Below, one piece after another: positions 29,430 to 44,387 of a stretch of DNA of 64,000 bases. Each line of letters begins with the position of its first letter. The first letter of the stretch is position 1. The position numbers and the translations under genes were made by a program. Source of the stretch: Thalassobacillus sp. CUG 92003 (GTDB lineage: Bacteria; Bacillota; Bacilli; Bacillales; Halobacillaceae); contig NZ_JABLSJ010000001.1 in assembly GCF_013618635.1 (NCBI RefSeq), positions 1 to 64,000 of the forward strand, given 5' to 3'. The notes under the pieces were generated by a model, which ran no database searches, was not told the origin of the DNA, and was given only the letters and a program-made list of their open reading frames with translations.

Positions 29430-29520
29430 ATTGGAAAGAGGGGGATTTTCGTGAGAGAATGTATGCAGTAGACTGCCTGTAGAATCTTGTCAATTAAATG
29501 GACTTTTAACCTCAAACGCA

Positions 29521-29549
29521 TTGACAACCCTTAACCCCTATTGTATTCT
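29521..29549 (+). promoter_or_regulatory. Sigma-A promoter of the atp operon
   Basis: A perfect TTGACA (29521-29526), a 17-bp spacer and TATTCT (29544-29549), about 80 bp before atpZ. The leader has CCCCTT..AAGGGG, which pairs with part of the atpZ ribosome site. Confidence 0.8.
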
Positions 29550-29631
29550 AACATAGTGTGGAATGATAAGGTTTTCACAGGTGAGTGTCAAAAAAGCCAC
29601 TCCCCTTTTGCTATATGGAAGGGGGAAGACT

Positions 29632-29850
29632 ATGAATGATAACTCGAACCCATTTAAGGCCATTGGTCTGACAAGTGCCATAATATCCCAACTAGTGGGT
29701 GGACCGCTTGTGGGGGTTTTTTTAGGCAAATGGGTAGACGGACTGCTTTCCACAACACCCCTTTTCCTGATTATAGGAATTTTCCTCGGGTTGGGAGCCG
29801 GTACATATGGAACGATTCATTTAGTACGAGATTATACGGGAGACGATTAA
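29632..29850 (+). CDS. atpZ: ATP synthase accessory protein AtpZ
   Basis: A 72-residue, two-helix membrane protein of the AtpZ family that heads many Bacillus atp operons. It is thought to help magnesium or calcium supply or assembly together with AtpI. The sequence has KAIGLTSAIISQLVGGPLVG and a C-terminal LGLGAGTYGTIHLVRDY. The start is set at ATG 29632, five bases after GAAGGGGGAAG; the open frame upstream of it lacks a ribosome site and is not conserved. The next gene starts three bases after its stop codon. Confidence 0.88.
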   Translation: MNDNSNPFKAIGLTSAIISQLVGGPLVGVFLGKWVDGLLSTTPLFLIIGIFLGLGAGTYGTIHLVRDYTGDD

Positions 29851-29852
29851 AC

Positions 29853-30215
29853 TTGGATACATTTCAGCACATGATCACCCGTCAACGAAAATGGATGTTC
29901 TATCTTCTTGCATTACTTGTACTTGGGTGGGGCCTTACCCCGTACAAGTCGGTCTTCTTAGGACTCCTCCTAGGAAGCGCCTTAAGTTTTTACAATCTCT
30001 GGCTGATGCAGCGCAAGATTAGAAAGCTCGGTGAAGCATCAGGGGAGAGCAAATCCGTTAAAGGGCTCGGCACGTTTTCGCGACTGGCTTCCGGCGCATT
30101 AGCCGTAGTCATCGCCCTTCAATTTGAAGACCATTTCCATTTGATCGCAGTCGTTTTGGGCTTAATGACAGTTTATTTTGTCATTATGATAGATTACCTT
30201 GTCTATAAAGGGTAA
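29853..30215 (+). CDS. atpI: ATP synthase protein I
   Basis: Four-helix membrane protein that helps assemble the c-ring. It has 120 residues from the TTG at 29853, which has GGGAG ten bases upstream and gives MDTFQHMITRQRKW, like the B. subtilis N-terminus. ATG 29871 is an alternative without a ribosome site. The C-terminal LGLMTVYFVIMIDYLVYK is typical. It overlaps no neighbour and is tightly packed after atpZ. Confidence 0.88.
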   Translation: MDTFQHMITRQRKWMFYLLALLVLGWGLTPYKSVFLGLLLGSALSFYNLWLMQRKIRKLGEASGESKSVKGLGTFSRLASGALAVVIALQFEDHFHLIAVVLGLMTVYFVIMIDYLVYKG

Positions 30216-30228
30216 AGTTTAGCAATAG

Positions 30229-30969
<741 letters not shown>

Positions 30970-31011
30970 TATAATTAAGAAAAAACTTTTATAATATTTA
31001 AGGAGGAGTAA

Positions 31012-31227
<216 letters not shown>

Positions 31228-31252
31228 ATACGGACAAGCTTCCGGTTAACAA

Positions 31253-31286
31253 GAATGGCGAAGTTCATTAGTTAACTTCGCCATTC
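31253..31286 (+). promoter_or_regulatory. Intercistronic stem-loop between atpE and atpF
   Basis: GAATGGCGAAGTT and AACTTCGCCATTC form a perfect 13-bp stem with an 8-base loop. No T run follows, so it is unlikely to be a simple terminator. It could stabilise the atpE end of the mRNA, which helps make more c subunit than the others. Confidence 0.75.
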
Positions 31287-31325
31287 CTTATACGCTTTGG
31301 AAATATTATTCTAAAGTAAGATTAA

Positions 31326-32479
<1,154 letters not shown>

Positions 32480-32494
32480 CGATGATAGGGGTGA

Positions 32495-34009
<1,515 letters not shown>

Positions 34010-34041
34010 TTGATCGCAACCTTTGAACGAAAGGGTGGTGA

Positions 34042-36372
<2,331 letters not shown>

Positions 36373-36387
36373 TGATGAACAGGCTGA

Positions 36388-36844
<457 letters not shown>

Positions 36845-36846
<2 letters not shown>

Positions 36847-36878
36847 CTGCTTTCATTTTGAAAGCAGTTTATTTTTTT
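36845..36878 (+). terminator. atp operon terminator
   Basis: AACTGCTTTC and GAAAGCAGTT form a perfect 10-bp stem followed by TATTTTTTT. Confidence 0.9.
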
Positions 36879-36905
36879 GACTGGATTTAGGTGGTGTCGG
36901 CTGCG

Positions 36906-37205
36906 TTTGGGCGATTATCACAGTCGCATGGGCGATTGTAGGTCGAACATGGGCGGTTAGCACCGGAATTGGGGCGATTATGCCCTCACATGGGCGGTTA
37001 TCGCGATATTTGGGCGAATGCGCCTTACTTGGGCGATTATGGCAGTCGCATGGGCGATTGTGCGCCTTACTTGGGCGTTTAGCATCGAAATTGGGGCGAT
37101 TATGCTTCCAACATGGGCGATTATTCCGATATTTGGGCGAATGCGCCTTGCTTGGGCAATTATTCCATGCGCATGGGCGATTTGATCCATCTTTGGACGA
37201 TTGCA
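36906..37205. repeat. Array of about fifteen 19-21 bp repeats with TGGGCGATT core
   Basis: The word GGGCG recurs at 36909, 36930, 36951, 36972, 36992, 37012, 37031, 37052, 37073, 37094, 37115, 37135, then GGGCA at 37154, GGGCG at 37175 and GGACG at 37195. The spacing is 19-21 bp, two helical turns. Consensus is TTGGGCGATTAT plus 9 variable bases. A longer block (ATATTTGGGCGAATGCGCCTT) recurs at about 37006 and 37130. Minus-strand frames read through it as heptapeptide repeats, but have no ribosome site I trust. I treat it as a DNA repeat array, not a gene. Confidence 0.85.
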
Positions 37206-37316
37206 CAGAATATAAGGACATGTGCGCTTCCCCTCCACATCCCCATCCTCAACACAACTTTTCTGCCATTTTAATAGATATCCCACTCATATTTTTGTGG
37301 ACATGGCTATACCATT

Positions 37317-37339
37317 TATAGAGAACATCATTCTCTATA
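37317..37339. promoter_or_regulatory. Perfect inverted repeat upstream of the nuo promoter
   Basis: TATAGAGAA-CATCA-TTCTCTATA, a 9-bp perfect dyad 14 bp before the -35 box. It is a plausible operator for an unidentified regulator. Confidence 0.5.
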
Positions 37340-37352
37340 TAAAATAGACACA

Positions 37353-37381
37353 TCGACAGACATTAGGCAGTTTGTTATAAT
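37353..37381 (+). promoter_or_regulatory. Sigma-A promoter of the nuo operon
   Basis: TCGACA (37353-37358), a 17-bp spacer and TATAAT (37376-37381), 51 bp before nuoA. Confidence 0.75.
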
Positions 37382-37394
37382 GAAAGCGCTTAAA
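37381..37394 (+). promoter_or_regulatory. Candidate CcpA (cre) site at the nuo start point
   Basis: TGAAAGCGCTTAAA matches the cre consensus TGWAARCGYTWNCW at 13 of 14 positions. It lies across the expected transcription start, a position where CcpA represses. Confidence 0.65.
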
Positions 37395-37432
37395 GTAAAA
37401 ATTTTCAAAAAACATCAGGTGGTGAAAAGCGT

Positions 37433-37804
37433 ATGGATTTCTTTGTTTATCAGAACAGTTATGTGTTCGTTGCTGCTTTTCTGTTACTTGGGTTACTGTT
37501 ACCGATAACGGCCTTGACGGTGGGCAGGTGGCTGCGTCCTCATCATCCTGATCCGCTTAAATCCACGACATATGAGAGTGGAATTGAACCTTTTCATGAT
37601 GCCAGGGTTCAGTTCAATGTCCGCTACTATATGTTCGCCTTGTTGTTTGTCATATTTGATGTGGAAACCGTGTTTCTTTATCCGTGGGCTGTCGCCTATG
37701 ATGAACTCGGTCTTTTTGCGTTGGTGGAAATGCTCATTTTTGTGGTCATGCTGTTGATTGGCTTGATCTATGCCTGGAAAAAGAAGGTGCTTACATGGAC
37801 ATGA
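37433..37804 (+). CDS. nuoA: NADH-quinone oxidoreductase subunit A
   Basis: Small membrane subunit of complex I at the junction of peripheral and membrane arms. It has 123 residues and three helices. The conserved loop between helices 1 and 2 ([18 protein letters not shown]) is followed by [34 protein letters not shown] precedes the ATG. It overlaps nuoB by ten bases. Confidence 0.96.
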   Translation: MDFFVYQNSYVFVAAFLLLGLLLPITALTVGRWLRPHHPDPLKSTTYESGIEPFHDARVQFNVRYYMFALLFVIFDVETVFLYPWAVAYDELGLFALVEMLIFVVMLLIGLIYAWKKKVLTWT

Positions 37805-38313
37805 ATTTGAATAGTGTGTCGGCTGAAGAAAGGGAAGTCTTGCAGCGGAATGTTTTTTTAGCGACGCTTGAAAATTTGAAAGGCTGGGCACGGAGTAATT
37901 CGTTATGGCCGATGACGTTTGGACTGGCCTGTTGTGCGATTGAAATGATGGGGGTCGGATCCTCTCATTATGACGTGGATCGGTTCGGTTCGTTTTTTCG
38001 GACGTCGCCGCGTCAATCGGATGTCATGATTGTCTCAGGCACGGTGACAAAAAAGATGGCACCTGTTCTGCGCAGACTTTATGATCAAATGCCGGAACCC
38101 AAGTATGTAATTGCCATGGGCTCCTGTGCGACCGCTGGCGGTCCGTATATCAAATCTTATGCTGTCGTAAATGGGGTGGATCAGATTGTTCCGGTTGACG
38201 TTTACATACCCGGTTGTCCGCCTAATCCCGCAGCCCTGATTTACGGTATTCACAAGTTGCAGGAAAAAATCAGATATGAAGCCAGAACGGGGGAGCGGGT
38301 GTTTTTACGTTGA
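37795..38313 (+). CDS. nuoB: NADH-quinone oxidoreductase subunit B
   Basis: Carries cluster N2, which hands electrons to quinone. It has 172 residues. The four N2 ligands are visible: Cys46 and Cys47 (LACCAIEM), Cys111 (GSCATAGG) and Cys141 (PGCPPNP). It overlaps nuoA and nuoC, so translation is coupled. ATG 37801 is an alternative start. Confidence 0.96.
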   Translation: MDMNLNSVSAEEREVLQRNVFLATLENLKGWARSNSLWPMTFGLACCAIEMMGVGSSHYDVDRFGSFFRTSPRQSDVMIVSGTVTKKMAPVLRRLYDQMPEPKYVIAMGSCATAGGPYIKSYAVVNGVDQIVPVDVYIPGCPPNPAALIYGIHKLQEKIRYEARTGERVFLR

Positions 38314-39116
38314 CAGATAAAGACAAGTCACAGGAAACCGACTCTGTCCATAAAGACGGGGGCGATCACTCAGAATCTGAACGCCAACAACGCGATCATG
38401 AGGCGGACAAACCATCCTCAGGTCCTCCTGATAAACAGGATTCACAGAACGAAAATGCAGCAACTGATTCAGAGAATCCCAACAAACCTCAGACCCCTCA
38501 CCCTACCGAAGAAACGAATCCAAAAAAAGCGACAGAGAAACCAGTATCAAGTGAAAAAAGCCCACCTGATGACAAACCAAAACGAAAATCGTCACCGTCT
38601 TCAAAATCCGCACCTGAGAAAACCGAAGAAGAACCTTCTTATAACCAACCTTTGCTTGATCAGTATCTATCGATCATTGAGAAAGATTTAGGGAGTATGG
38701 CTTTAGAAGCAGCTTATATTAATCGTCTTTCTAAACATGTTCCGACCCTTGTGGCTCATGATCATACGTACTTCCAAGTTGCGAAGTTATTGCGTTACCA
38801 TCCCGCACTCTCATTCAATTATTTATCCGAACTCCATGGCACTGATTTAAAAACTCATATGGAAGTGTATCTTCATTTACATTCCTTCGAGCACCATCAT
38901 TCGCTGGCCCTGAAGGTAAAAATCGAGCGTGACAATCCAGAGCTCGAGACGGTTACGTCATTATGGGAGGGCGCAAATTGGCCTGAGTGTGAGGCTTACG
39001 ACCTTCTCGGTATCCATTTCATCAATCATCCCAATTTGAAACGCATTTTTCTCGGAGAAGAGTGGGAAGGGTACCCGCTTCGCAAAGACTATGAAGCTTA
39101 CGATGAGGAGGTCTAG
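38310..39116 (+). CDS. nuoC: NADH-quinone oxidoreductase subunit C with a long charged N-terminal extension
   Basis: Peripheral-arm subunit. It has 268 residues from TTG 38310. The conserved 30-kDa domain occupies only about 112-268 ([12 protein letters not shown], then [23 protein letters not shown] and [13 protein letters not shown]). The first 110 residues are low-complexity, rich in Ser, Pro, Glu and Lys, and predicted disordered. Bacillus and Geobacillus NuoC proteins also tend to carry such extensions. Their function is unknown to me. Confidence 0.93.
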   Translation: MTDKDKSQETDSVHKDGGDHSESERQQRDHEADKPSSGPPDKQDSQNENAATDSENPNKPQTPHPTEETNPKKATEKPVSSEKSPPDDKPKRKSSPSSKSAPEKTEEEPSYNQPLLDQYLSIIEKDLGSMALEAAYINRLSKHVPTLVAHDHTYFQVAKLLRYHPALSFNYLSELHGTDLKTHMEVYLHLHSFEHHHSLALKVKIERDNPELETVTSLWEGANWPECEAYDLLGIHFINHPNLKRIFLGEEWEGYPLRKDYEAYDEEV

Positions 39117-39119
39117 CCT

Positions 39120-40220
39120 GTGCTGAGAACAGAGGAAATGTTATTGAATGTTGGACCTCAACACCCGAGTACGCACGGTGTGTTTCGTCTTGTGATCAAA
39201 ATAGATGGGGAGATCATCAAAGAAGCGACACCCGTCATTGGTTATCTGCACCGGGGCACTGAAAAGCTGGCGGAAGATTTAACGTATACTCAGATCATCC
39301 CTTACACGGACCGGATGGATTACTTAGCTGCGATGACGAATAATTATGTTCTGTGTCATGCTGTAGAAACGATGATGGGCGTTGAACTGCCGGACTATGC
39401 GGAGTATTTACGGGTATTGGCTATGGAGCTGGGCCGCATTGCCAGTCACCTTGTCTGGTTTGGTACTTATTTACTGGATATTGGCGCCGTCAGTCCGTTT
39501 TTATATGCCTTCAGGGAACGGGAGCGCATCATTAATTTATTGAATGAACTGTCCGGTGGCCGATTGACCTTCAATTACATGAGGGTAGGGGGCGTCAAAT
39601 GGGATGCTCCTGGAGGCTGGTTCGACAGGGTTCAGGAATTTGTTCCTTATATGCGTGAGCAGCTCGCTGGGTATCACGATTTGGTAGGCGGAAATGAAAT
39701 TTTTCTGAGTCGCGTTAAGGGGGTGGGCGTGTACTCCCAGGAAACGGCCCTGCAATATTCGTTGAGCGGAGCCAATCTGCGTTGCACGGGTGTGGATTGG
39801 GATTTGCGCAAGCATGAACCTTACTCGTTGTATGAGCGGTTTGATTTTAAGGTGATCACAGGGGAAACAGGCGATGCTTGGGACCGTTTTAAATGCCGAA
39901 TGGGGGAGATTGAAGAGTCGTTAAAGATAATTGAACAAACGTTTGATCAAATGCCAGCAGAAGGTAAAACCATGGCCAAAGTACCGCGGATGATTAAAGC
40001 GCCGCCGGGAGAAGCCTATGTCAGGATCGAATCGCCGCGGGGGGAAATTGGGTGTTATATCAACAGTGACGGAAAGAAAGAACCGTATCGAATGAAATTC
40101 CGCCGCCCGTCATTTTACAATTTGCAAATACTCCCGAAACTGCTTGAGGGGGAAAACATGGCAAACTTGATTACCATATTAGGCGGGGTCGACATTGTGC
40201 TCGGGGAGGTGGATGGGTAA
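39120..40220 (+). CDS. nuoD: NADH-quinone oxidoreductase subunit D
   Basis: 49-kDa subunit that forms the quinone pocket with NuoB. It has 366 residues. It has LNVGPQHPSTHGVFRLV with the quinone-site His, then GYLHRGTEKLAE, ELGRIASHLVW and the C-terminal GGVDIVLGEVDG. The GTG start has GAGGAGG seven bases upstream. The stop overlaps the nuoH ATG by one base. Confidence 0.97.
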   Translation: MLRTEEMLLNVGPQHPSTHGVFRLVIKIDGEIIKEATPVIGYLHRGTEKLAEDLTYTQIIPYTDRMDYLAAMTNNYVLCHAVETMMGVELPDYAEYLRVLAMELGRIASHLVWFGTYLLDIGAVSPFLYAFRERERIINLLNELSGGRLTFNYMRVGGVKWDAPGGWFDRVQEFVPYMREQLAGYHDLVGGNEIFLSRVKGVGVYSQETALQYSLSGANLRCTGVDWDLRKHEPYSLYERFDFKVITGETGDAWDRFKCRMGEIEESLKIIEQTFDQMPAEGKTMAKVPRMIKAPPGEAYVRIESPRGEIGCYINSDGKKEPYRMKFRRPSFYNLQILPKLLEGENMANLITILGGVDIVLGEVDG

Positions 40221-41239
40221 TGTCATGGATCGACCAATTGCTGCAATCGCCACCGGGCTGGTCCAACTTCCTGACGTTCATGGCGCTTGGATCGATGATG
40301 CTGACAATCACGTTAGGCTTCGTCACCTATGCCATCCTAGCTGAACGAAAAATCATGGGAGCCATGCAGCTTCGCCACGGTCCGAATCAAGTAGGGGGAC
40401 GGTTTGGCCTCTTGCAGACCGTCGCTGATATCTTGAAACTCCTATTGAAGGAAGATATACGACCTGCTCATGCTGATCGCGCATTGTTCATCATTGCACC
40501 GATTCTGACGTATGTACCGGCTTTTCTGGTCATTGCAGTATTGCCTTTTACTGAAGCTTTCCACTTTGCCGACATTGGTATTGGCCTGCTGTACTACATT
40601 GCCATTTCCGGGCTGTCAACAATCGGCATAGTGACGGCGGGCTGGGCGTCGAATAATAAATACGCCTTGATGGGGGGCATGAGAGCAGCAGCTCAAATGA
40701 TCTCGTATGAAATTCCGCTCGTCATGTCCGTCGTGGGGATTATCCTATTTACCGGCAGCTTGAATTTGATTGATATCGTCAATGCTCAAGAGTCCCTTGC
40801 CTTCATTTTCCTACAGCCGATTGCATTTCTCATCTTCTTTATTGCCGGAACCGCAGAACTTAACCGCACACCATTTGATTTGCCGGAAGCGGAATCTGAG
40901 CTTGTTGCGGGGTATCACGTTGAATATTCGGGATTTCGTTTCGCATTCTTTATGTTAAGTGAATATGTGTATTTATTCGCCATTTCGGCCTTAATTACTA
41001 TATTATTTCTGGGCGGATGGCACGATCCGATTCCCTATCTAGAACTTGATGGGCCGGGATTAGGTGCCATATGGTTCAGTCTTAAATTTATCGGCGTTGT
41101 CTTTTTGTTTATATGGGTGAGGGTGAGCTTTCCGAGGTTGCGAGCGGACCAGTTAATGGAGTTTGGCTGGAAAGTTCTTTTGCCTGTAGCGTTGGCTAAT
41201 ATTTTTGTAAGTGCCGTGATAAAGGAATTCTTCTTTTAA
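40220..41239 (+). CDS. nuoH: NADH-quinone oxidoreductase subunit H
   Basis: Membrane subunit that links the quinone site to the antiporter-like subunits. It has 339 residues and eight helices. The conserved loops AERKIMGAMQLRHGPNQVG and NRTPFDLPEAESELVAGYH are intact. It lies directly after nuoD because nuoE, nuoF and nuoG are absent. Confidence 0.97.
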   Translation: MSWIDQLLQSPPGWSNFLTFMALGSMMLTITLGFVTYAILAERKIMGAMQLRHGPNQVGGRFGLLQTVADILKLLLKEDIRPAHADRALFIIAPILTYVPAFLVIAVLPFTEAFHFADIGIGLLYYIAISGLSTIGIVTAGWASNNKYALMGGMRAAAQMISYEIPLVMSVVGIILFTGSLNLIDIVNAQESLAFIFLQPIAFLIFFIAGTAELNRTPFDLPEAESELVAGYHVEYSGFRFAFFMLSEYVYLFAISALITILFLGGWHDPIPYLELDGPGLGAIWFSLKFIGVVFLFIWVRVSFPRLRADQLMEFGWKVLLPVALANIFVSAVIKEFFF

Positions 41240-41263
41240 ACGCTTGATGGGAGGTGGGAGAAA

Positions 41264-41677
41264 ATGCGTGGATTGCTGAAGGGACTTGCCTACACGTTAA
41301 AAAACATGAAGCAAGAAAAGATCACTTATAATTACCCGGAAGAACCGGTTCCAATGCCTGAGCGTTTTCGTGGTATTCAAAAGTTCTACCCGGAGAAGTG
41401 CATCGTCTGCAACCAATGCGTGAACGTCTGTCCGACCGACTGCATTAGTCTGACGGGGAAAAAGCACCCCGATCCTGACCAAAAACGGAAGATTATTGAC
41501 ACGTATGATATCAATTTTGAGATATGTATTTTATGTGATTTGTGTACGGAAGTGTGCCCGACCGAGGCGATTGTCATGACCAATAACTTTGAGCTTGCCT
41601 CGTATTCGCGAGATGATTTATTTAAGAATCTGGAGTGGCTTGACGAGAATGAGACGAACGTGAGAGAGGAGAATTAG
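41264..41677 (+). CDS. nuoI: NADH-quinone oxidoreductase subunit I
   Basis: Two-[4Fe-4S] ferredoxin-like subunit (clusters N6a and N6b) of the peripheral arm. It has 137 residues. The ligands are Cys46, Cys49, Cys52 and Cys56, and Cys88, Cys91, Cys94 and Cys98. Without NuoEFG this would be a natural electron entry point for a soluble donor. GGGAGGTGGGAG precedes the ATG. Confidence 0.96.
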   Translation: MRGLLKGLAYTLKNMKQEKITYNYPEEPVPMPERFRGIQKFYPEKCIVCNQCVNVCPTDCISLTGKKHPDPDQKRKIIDTYDINFEICILCDLCTEVCPTEAIVMTNNFELASYSRDDLFKNLEWLDENETNVREEN

Positions 41678-41678
41678 C

Positions 41679-42194
41679 ATGAATGGTGAAGTTCTCGTCT
41701 TTCTCATATTGGCATCCTTAGCGGTTATCGGCGGCTTGCTTATGCTGAACCTGAAAAAAGTCGTGCATATGCTGTTGTCGCTTGTGCTTACGTTTCTTTC
41801 GATTGCCGGCTTGTTTATCATGCTGTCTGCTGAATTTGTGGCTGTTGTGCAAGTGCTGATTTATTCGGGAGCAGTCACCATCATGATGATATTCGGCATC
41901 ATGCTGACCCGTCATCAAGATGAACAACGCGTCCAGAAAAATCGGGTGCGCACGTGGGTAGTCCTGATTGGGATTCTTGTATTCTTCTATACCATGTATG
42001 AAGCGATCACACGTTTTGTCAGCGTTGAGCAAGCGTCTGAGCTTCATATTGAAAATACGAAACAAATCGGTATGGCGCTCTATGCCAAATATGTGATTCC
42101 GTTTGAATTAACGTCGGTCCTTCTCCTGGTCGCATTAATCGGGGCCATCGTACTGGCTAAGCGAGAGGAAGAAGAGGAGGTGAAGCAGGAATGA
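41679..42194 (+). CDS. nuoJ: NADH-quinone oxidoreductase subunit J
   Basis: Five-helix membrane subunit. It has 171 residues, with the conserved [23 protein letters not shown] in helix 3, which changes shape during turnover (only the core [13 protein letters not shown] is cited as diagnostic). It overlaps nuoK by four bases (ATGA). Confidence 0.95.
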   Translation: MNGEVLVFLILASLAVIGGLLMLNLKKVVHMLLSLVLTFLSIAGLFIMLSAEFVAVVQVLIYSGAVTIMMIFGIMLTRHQDEQRVQKNRVRTWVVLIGILVFFYTMYEAITRFVSVEQASELHIENTKQIGMALYAKYVIPFELTSVLLLVALIGAIVLAKREEEEEVKQE

Positions 42195-42505
42195 CGTCTG
42201 TGCCCCTTAATGCGTACTTGATGCTCGCTTTGATTCTTTTTTGCATCGGACTTTTTGGTGCGTTGACGAAACGGAACACCGTCATTGTTTTAATTTCCAT
42301 CGAATTAATGCTGAATGCAGTCAATATTAATTTGGTTGCATTCAGTAAGCTCGGGATGCATCCCAGCATAACAGGGCAAGTGTTCACGTTGTTCACGATT
42401 ACCGTCGCAGCAGCTGAAGCGGCAGTGGCGCTGGCCATCTTGATGGCGTTATTCCGGAACCGCTCGACGGTCCAAATTGATGAAATGGATGGAATGAAGC
42501 ACTGA
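42191..42505 (+). CDS. nuoK: NADH-quinone oxidoreductase subunit K
   Basis: Three-helix membrane subunit, 104 residues. It contains [18 protein letters not shown] with the conserved Glu of helix 2 and a second Glu in [12 protein letters not shown]; both belong to the proton path. It is translationally coupled to nuoJ. Confidence 0.96.
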   Translation: MTSVPLNAYLMLALILFCIGLFGALTKRNTVIVLISIELMLNAVNINLVAFSKLGMHPSITGQVFTLFTITVAAAEAAVALAILMALFRNRSTVQIDEMDGMKH

Positions 42506-42524
42506 CTCCATTTGACAGGAAGGG

Positions 42525-44387
42525 ATGTGTGACAAATTGCTGCCCTATGCATGGTTGATTCCCGTGTTTCCCTTCGTATCGTTTATTATGTTGCTGGCAT
42601 TTCGGCATCGACTACAAGCCTACAGCAGTTATATCGGCAGTGCATTAACCGGTCTTTCTTTAGTCGCAGCCATCGTTGTTTGGGTGACTGGATGGTCAGT
42701 CCAAAGTGTTCAGCATACGGGGGTTTGGCTAGCTTTCGAATCTGTGGAACTGCAGATGGGGACCTGGATCACGCCGTTAAACCTAGTGATGTTGAACATT
42801 GTTGCTTTTATCAGCGTGTGTGTACATATCTATTCCCACACGTATATGAAAGATGAAAGAAGGCGCTCTACCTACTTTGCCTGGCTCGGGTTATTCACAG
42901 CCGCTATGTTAGGGCTGTGTCTGTCACCCAATCTGCTGCAATTTTATATGTGTTGGGAGCTGGTGGGACTCGGTTCGTTTTTACTGATCGGCTTTCATTT
43001 TGAAGAAGATAAGGCAAAAGCAGCAGCCAAGAAAGCCTTTATTATGACACGAATTGGCGACATAGGCTTATTGGCTGGATTGATTCTCCTCTACTGGCAA
43101 ACGGGATCCCTGCAGTTCACTGACATATATACCGTGATAAGCAGTGGAGAACTTGAAGCCTTTCATGTCACGTTGATCAGTCTGCTGATTTTCGCGGGAG
43201 CGGTAGGGAAATCTGGGCAACTGCCGCTTCACACATGGCTGCCTGATGCGATGGAAGGTCCTACGCCGGTATCAGCACTGATCCACGCAGCGACAATGGT
43301 CGCCGCAGGTGTTTATTTGGTCGCCGTCTTACATCCGTTGTTTATGGCGAGCGACACTGCACTTACGGTGGTAGCTGTAACAGGGGGCGTGACCGCCACT
43401 GTAGCTGCTGTGATTGCCATTGCGCAAACGGATATCAAGCGTATTTTAGCGTATTCGACTATTTCGCAACTCGGTTACATGATGCTGGCTTTGGGATCCG
43501 CCGCGTTGGCAGCAGGGGTTTTTCATTTGATGACTCATGCATTTTTTAAAGCCTTATTGTTTTTAACGGCCGGCGTGGTCATTCATCATTTTAAAACGCG
43601 CAACATTCATCAAATGGGTCATGCTTTTTCTGAACTGCGCTTTACTGGCATGACGTTTTTGATCGGCACGCTGGCGATTAGTGGCTTCCCGTTGTTCTCA
43701 GGATTTTTCAGTAAGGAAGCTGTTTTGTCAGCTGTCTGGCATGATGAACGATACCTGCTCTTTAGTTTGGCTTTACTTACCACATTCTTAACAGCGTTTT
43801 ACATGTTCCGTCTGTTCTTCATTGTGTTTATGGGGCAAGGAAAGCCGACGTCAGGACCGAAGAAGGCGCTTAGTATGGCCCTGCGCTTACCGATCGCGGC
43901 GCTCAGTGTGCCCGCCATCGGAGCTGGCTTTCTGTATACGCCGTGGTTTTCGGCTTTTGGCAACTGGATCACCCAATGGCAAACCGCGCAAATTGACCCA
44001 GGCCATGAGGTCCCCTGGTGGATGATGCCTTCAGCCATTATGTGCTCGCTTGCTGGTATTATGCTTGCCTGGGTGATGTATCAAAAATTGCGGGTACCGC
44101 TCCGTGAACTACCTTACCTTCATGCGTTTACATTACGCGGCTTTTATATGGATGAATTATATCATTACACGATTAAACAACCGCTTCAGTTTATGAGTAC
44201 GACGACCGTCTATATCGAAAAATTCGTAGTGGAAACCGTGATGGAAAGCAGCTCAAGCTTCGTAAAATGGGTTGGGAAATATGGTGCCCGGTTGCAGTCC
44301 GGTCAAGTGCAAACATATGGAGCCGTCGGTTTTGTCGGTTTATCCATTCTGGTGTTTATCCTGTTTTGGACAGGAGGTTACTTTTAA
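42525..44387 (+). CDS. nuoL: NADH-quinone oxidoreductase subunit L
   Basis: Distal antiporter-like proton-pumping subunit. It has 620 residues with about 16 helices. FYMCWELVGLGSFLLIGFHF, LPLHTWLPDAMEGPTPVSALIHAATMVAAG and DIKRILAYSTISQLGYM are typical (the diagnostic core is HTWLPDAMEGPTPVSALIHA). AGGAAGGG directly abuts ATG 42525, so the TTG at 42537 (MLPYAWLIP) may be the true start. The last stretch is the lateral helix HL and final membrane helix. Confidence 0.96.
   Translation: MCDKLLPYAWLIPVFPFVSFIMLLAFRHRLQAYSSYIGSALTGLSLVAAIVVWVTGWSVQSVQHTGVWLAFESVELQMGTWITPLNLVMLNIVAFISVCVHIYSHTYMKDERRRSTYFAWLGLFTAAMLGLCLSPNLLQFYMCWELVGLGSFLLIGFHFEEDKAKAAAKKAFIMTRIGDIGLLAGLILLYWQTGSLQFTDIYTVISSGELEAFHVTLISLLIFAGAVGKSGQLPLHTWLPDAMEGPTPVSALIHAATMVAAGVYLVAVLHPLFMASDTALTVVAVTGGVTATVAAVIAIAQTDIKRILAYSTISQLGYMMLALGSAALAAGVFHLMTHAFFKALLFLTAGVVIHHFKTRNIHQMGHAFSELRFTGMTFLIGTLAISGFPLFSGFFSKEAVLSAVWHDERYLLFSLALLTTFLTAFYMFRLFFIVFMGQGKPTSGPKKALSMALRLPIAALSVPAIGAGFLYTPWFSAFGNWITQWQTAQIDPGHEVPWWMMPSAIMCSLAGIMLAWVMYQKLRVPLRELPYLHAFTLRGFYMDELYHYTIKQPLQFMSTTTVYIEKFVVETVMESSSSFVKWVGKYGARLQSGQVQTYGAVGFVGLSILVFILFWTGGYF

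Noticed and set aside
36906-37205. CRISPR array
   Set aside because: Repeat-to-repeat distance is only 19-21 bp with no separate spacers of 30 bp or more, and no cas genes are in the window.
36853-37286. Two minus-strand frames with heptapeptide repeats (NRPC, IIAHAT types)
   Set aside because: They arise because the DNA repeat is close to 21 bp. Spacing shifts of 19-20 bp move the frame, and no convincing start region is present.
38398-38691. 97-codon frame inside nuoC
   Set aside because: It is a +1-frame shadow of the low-complexity NuoC extension.
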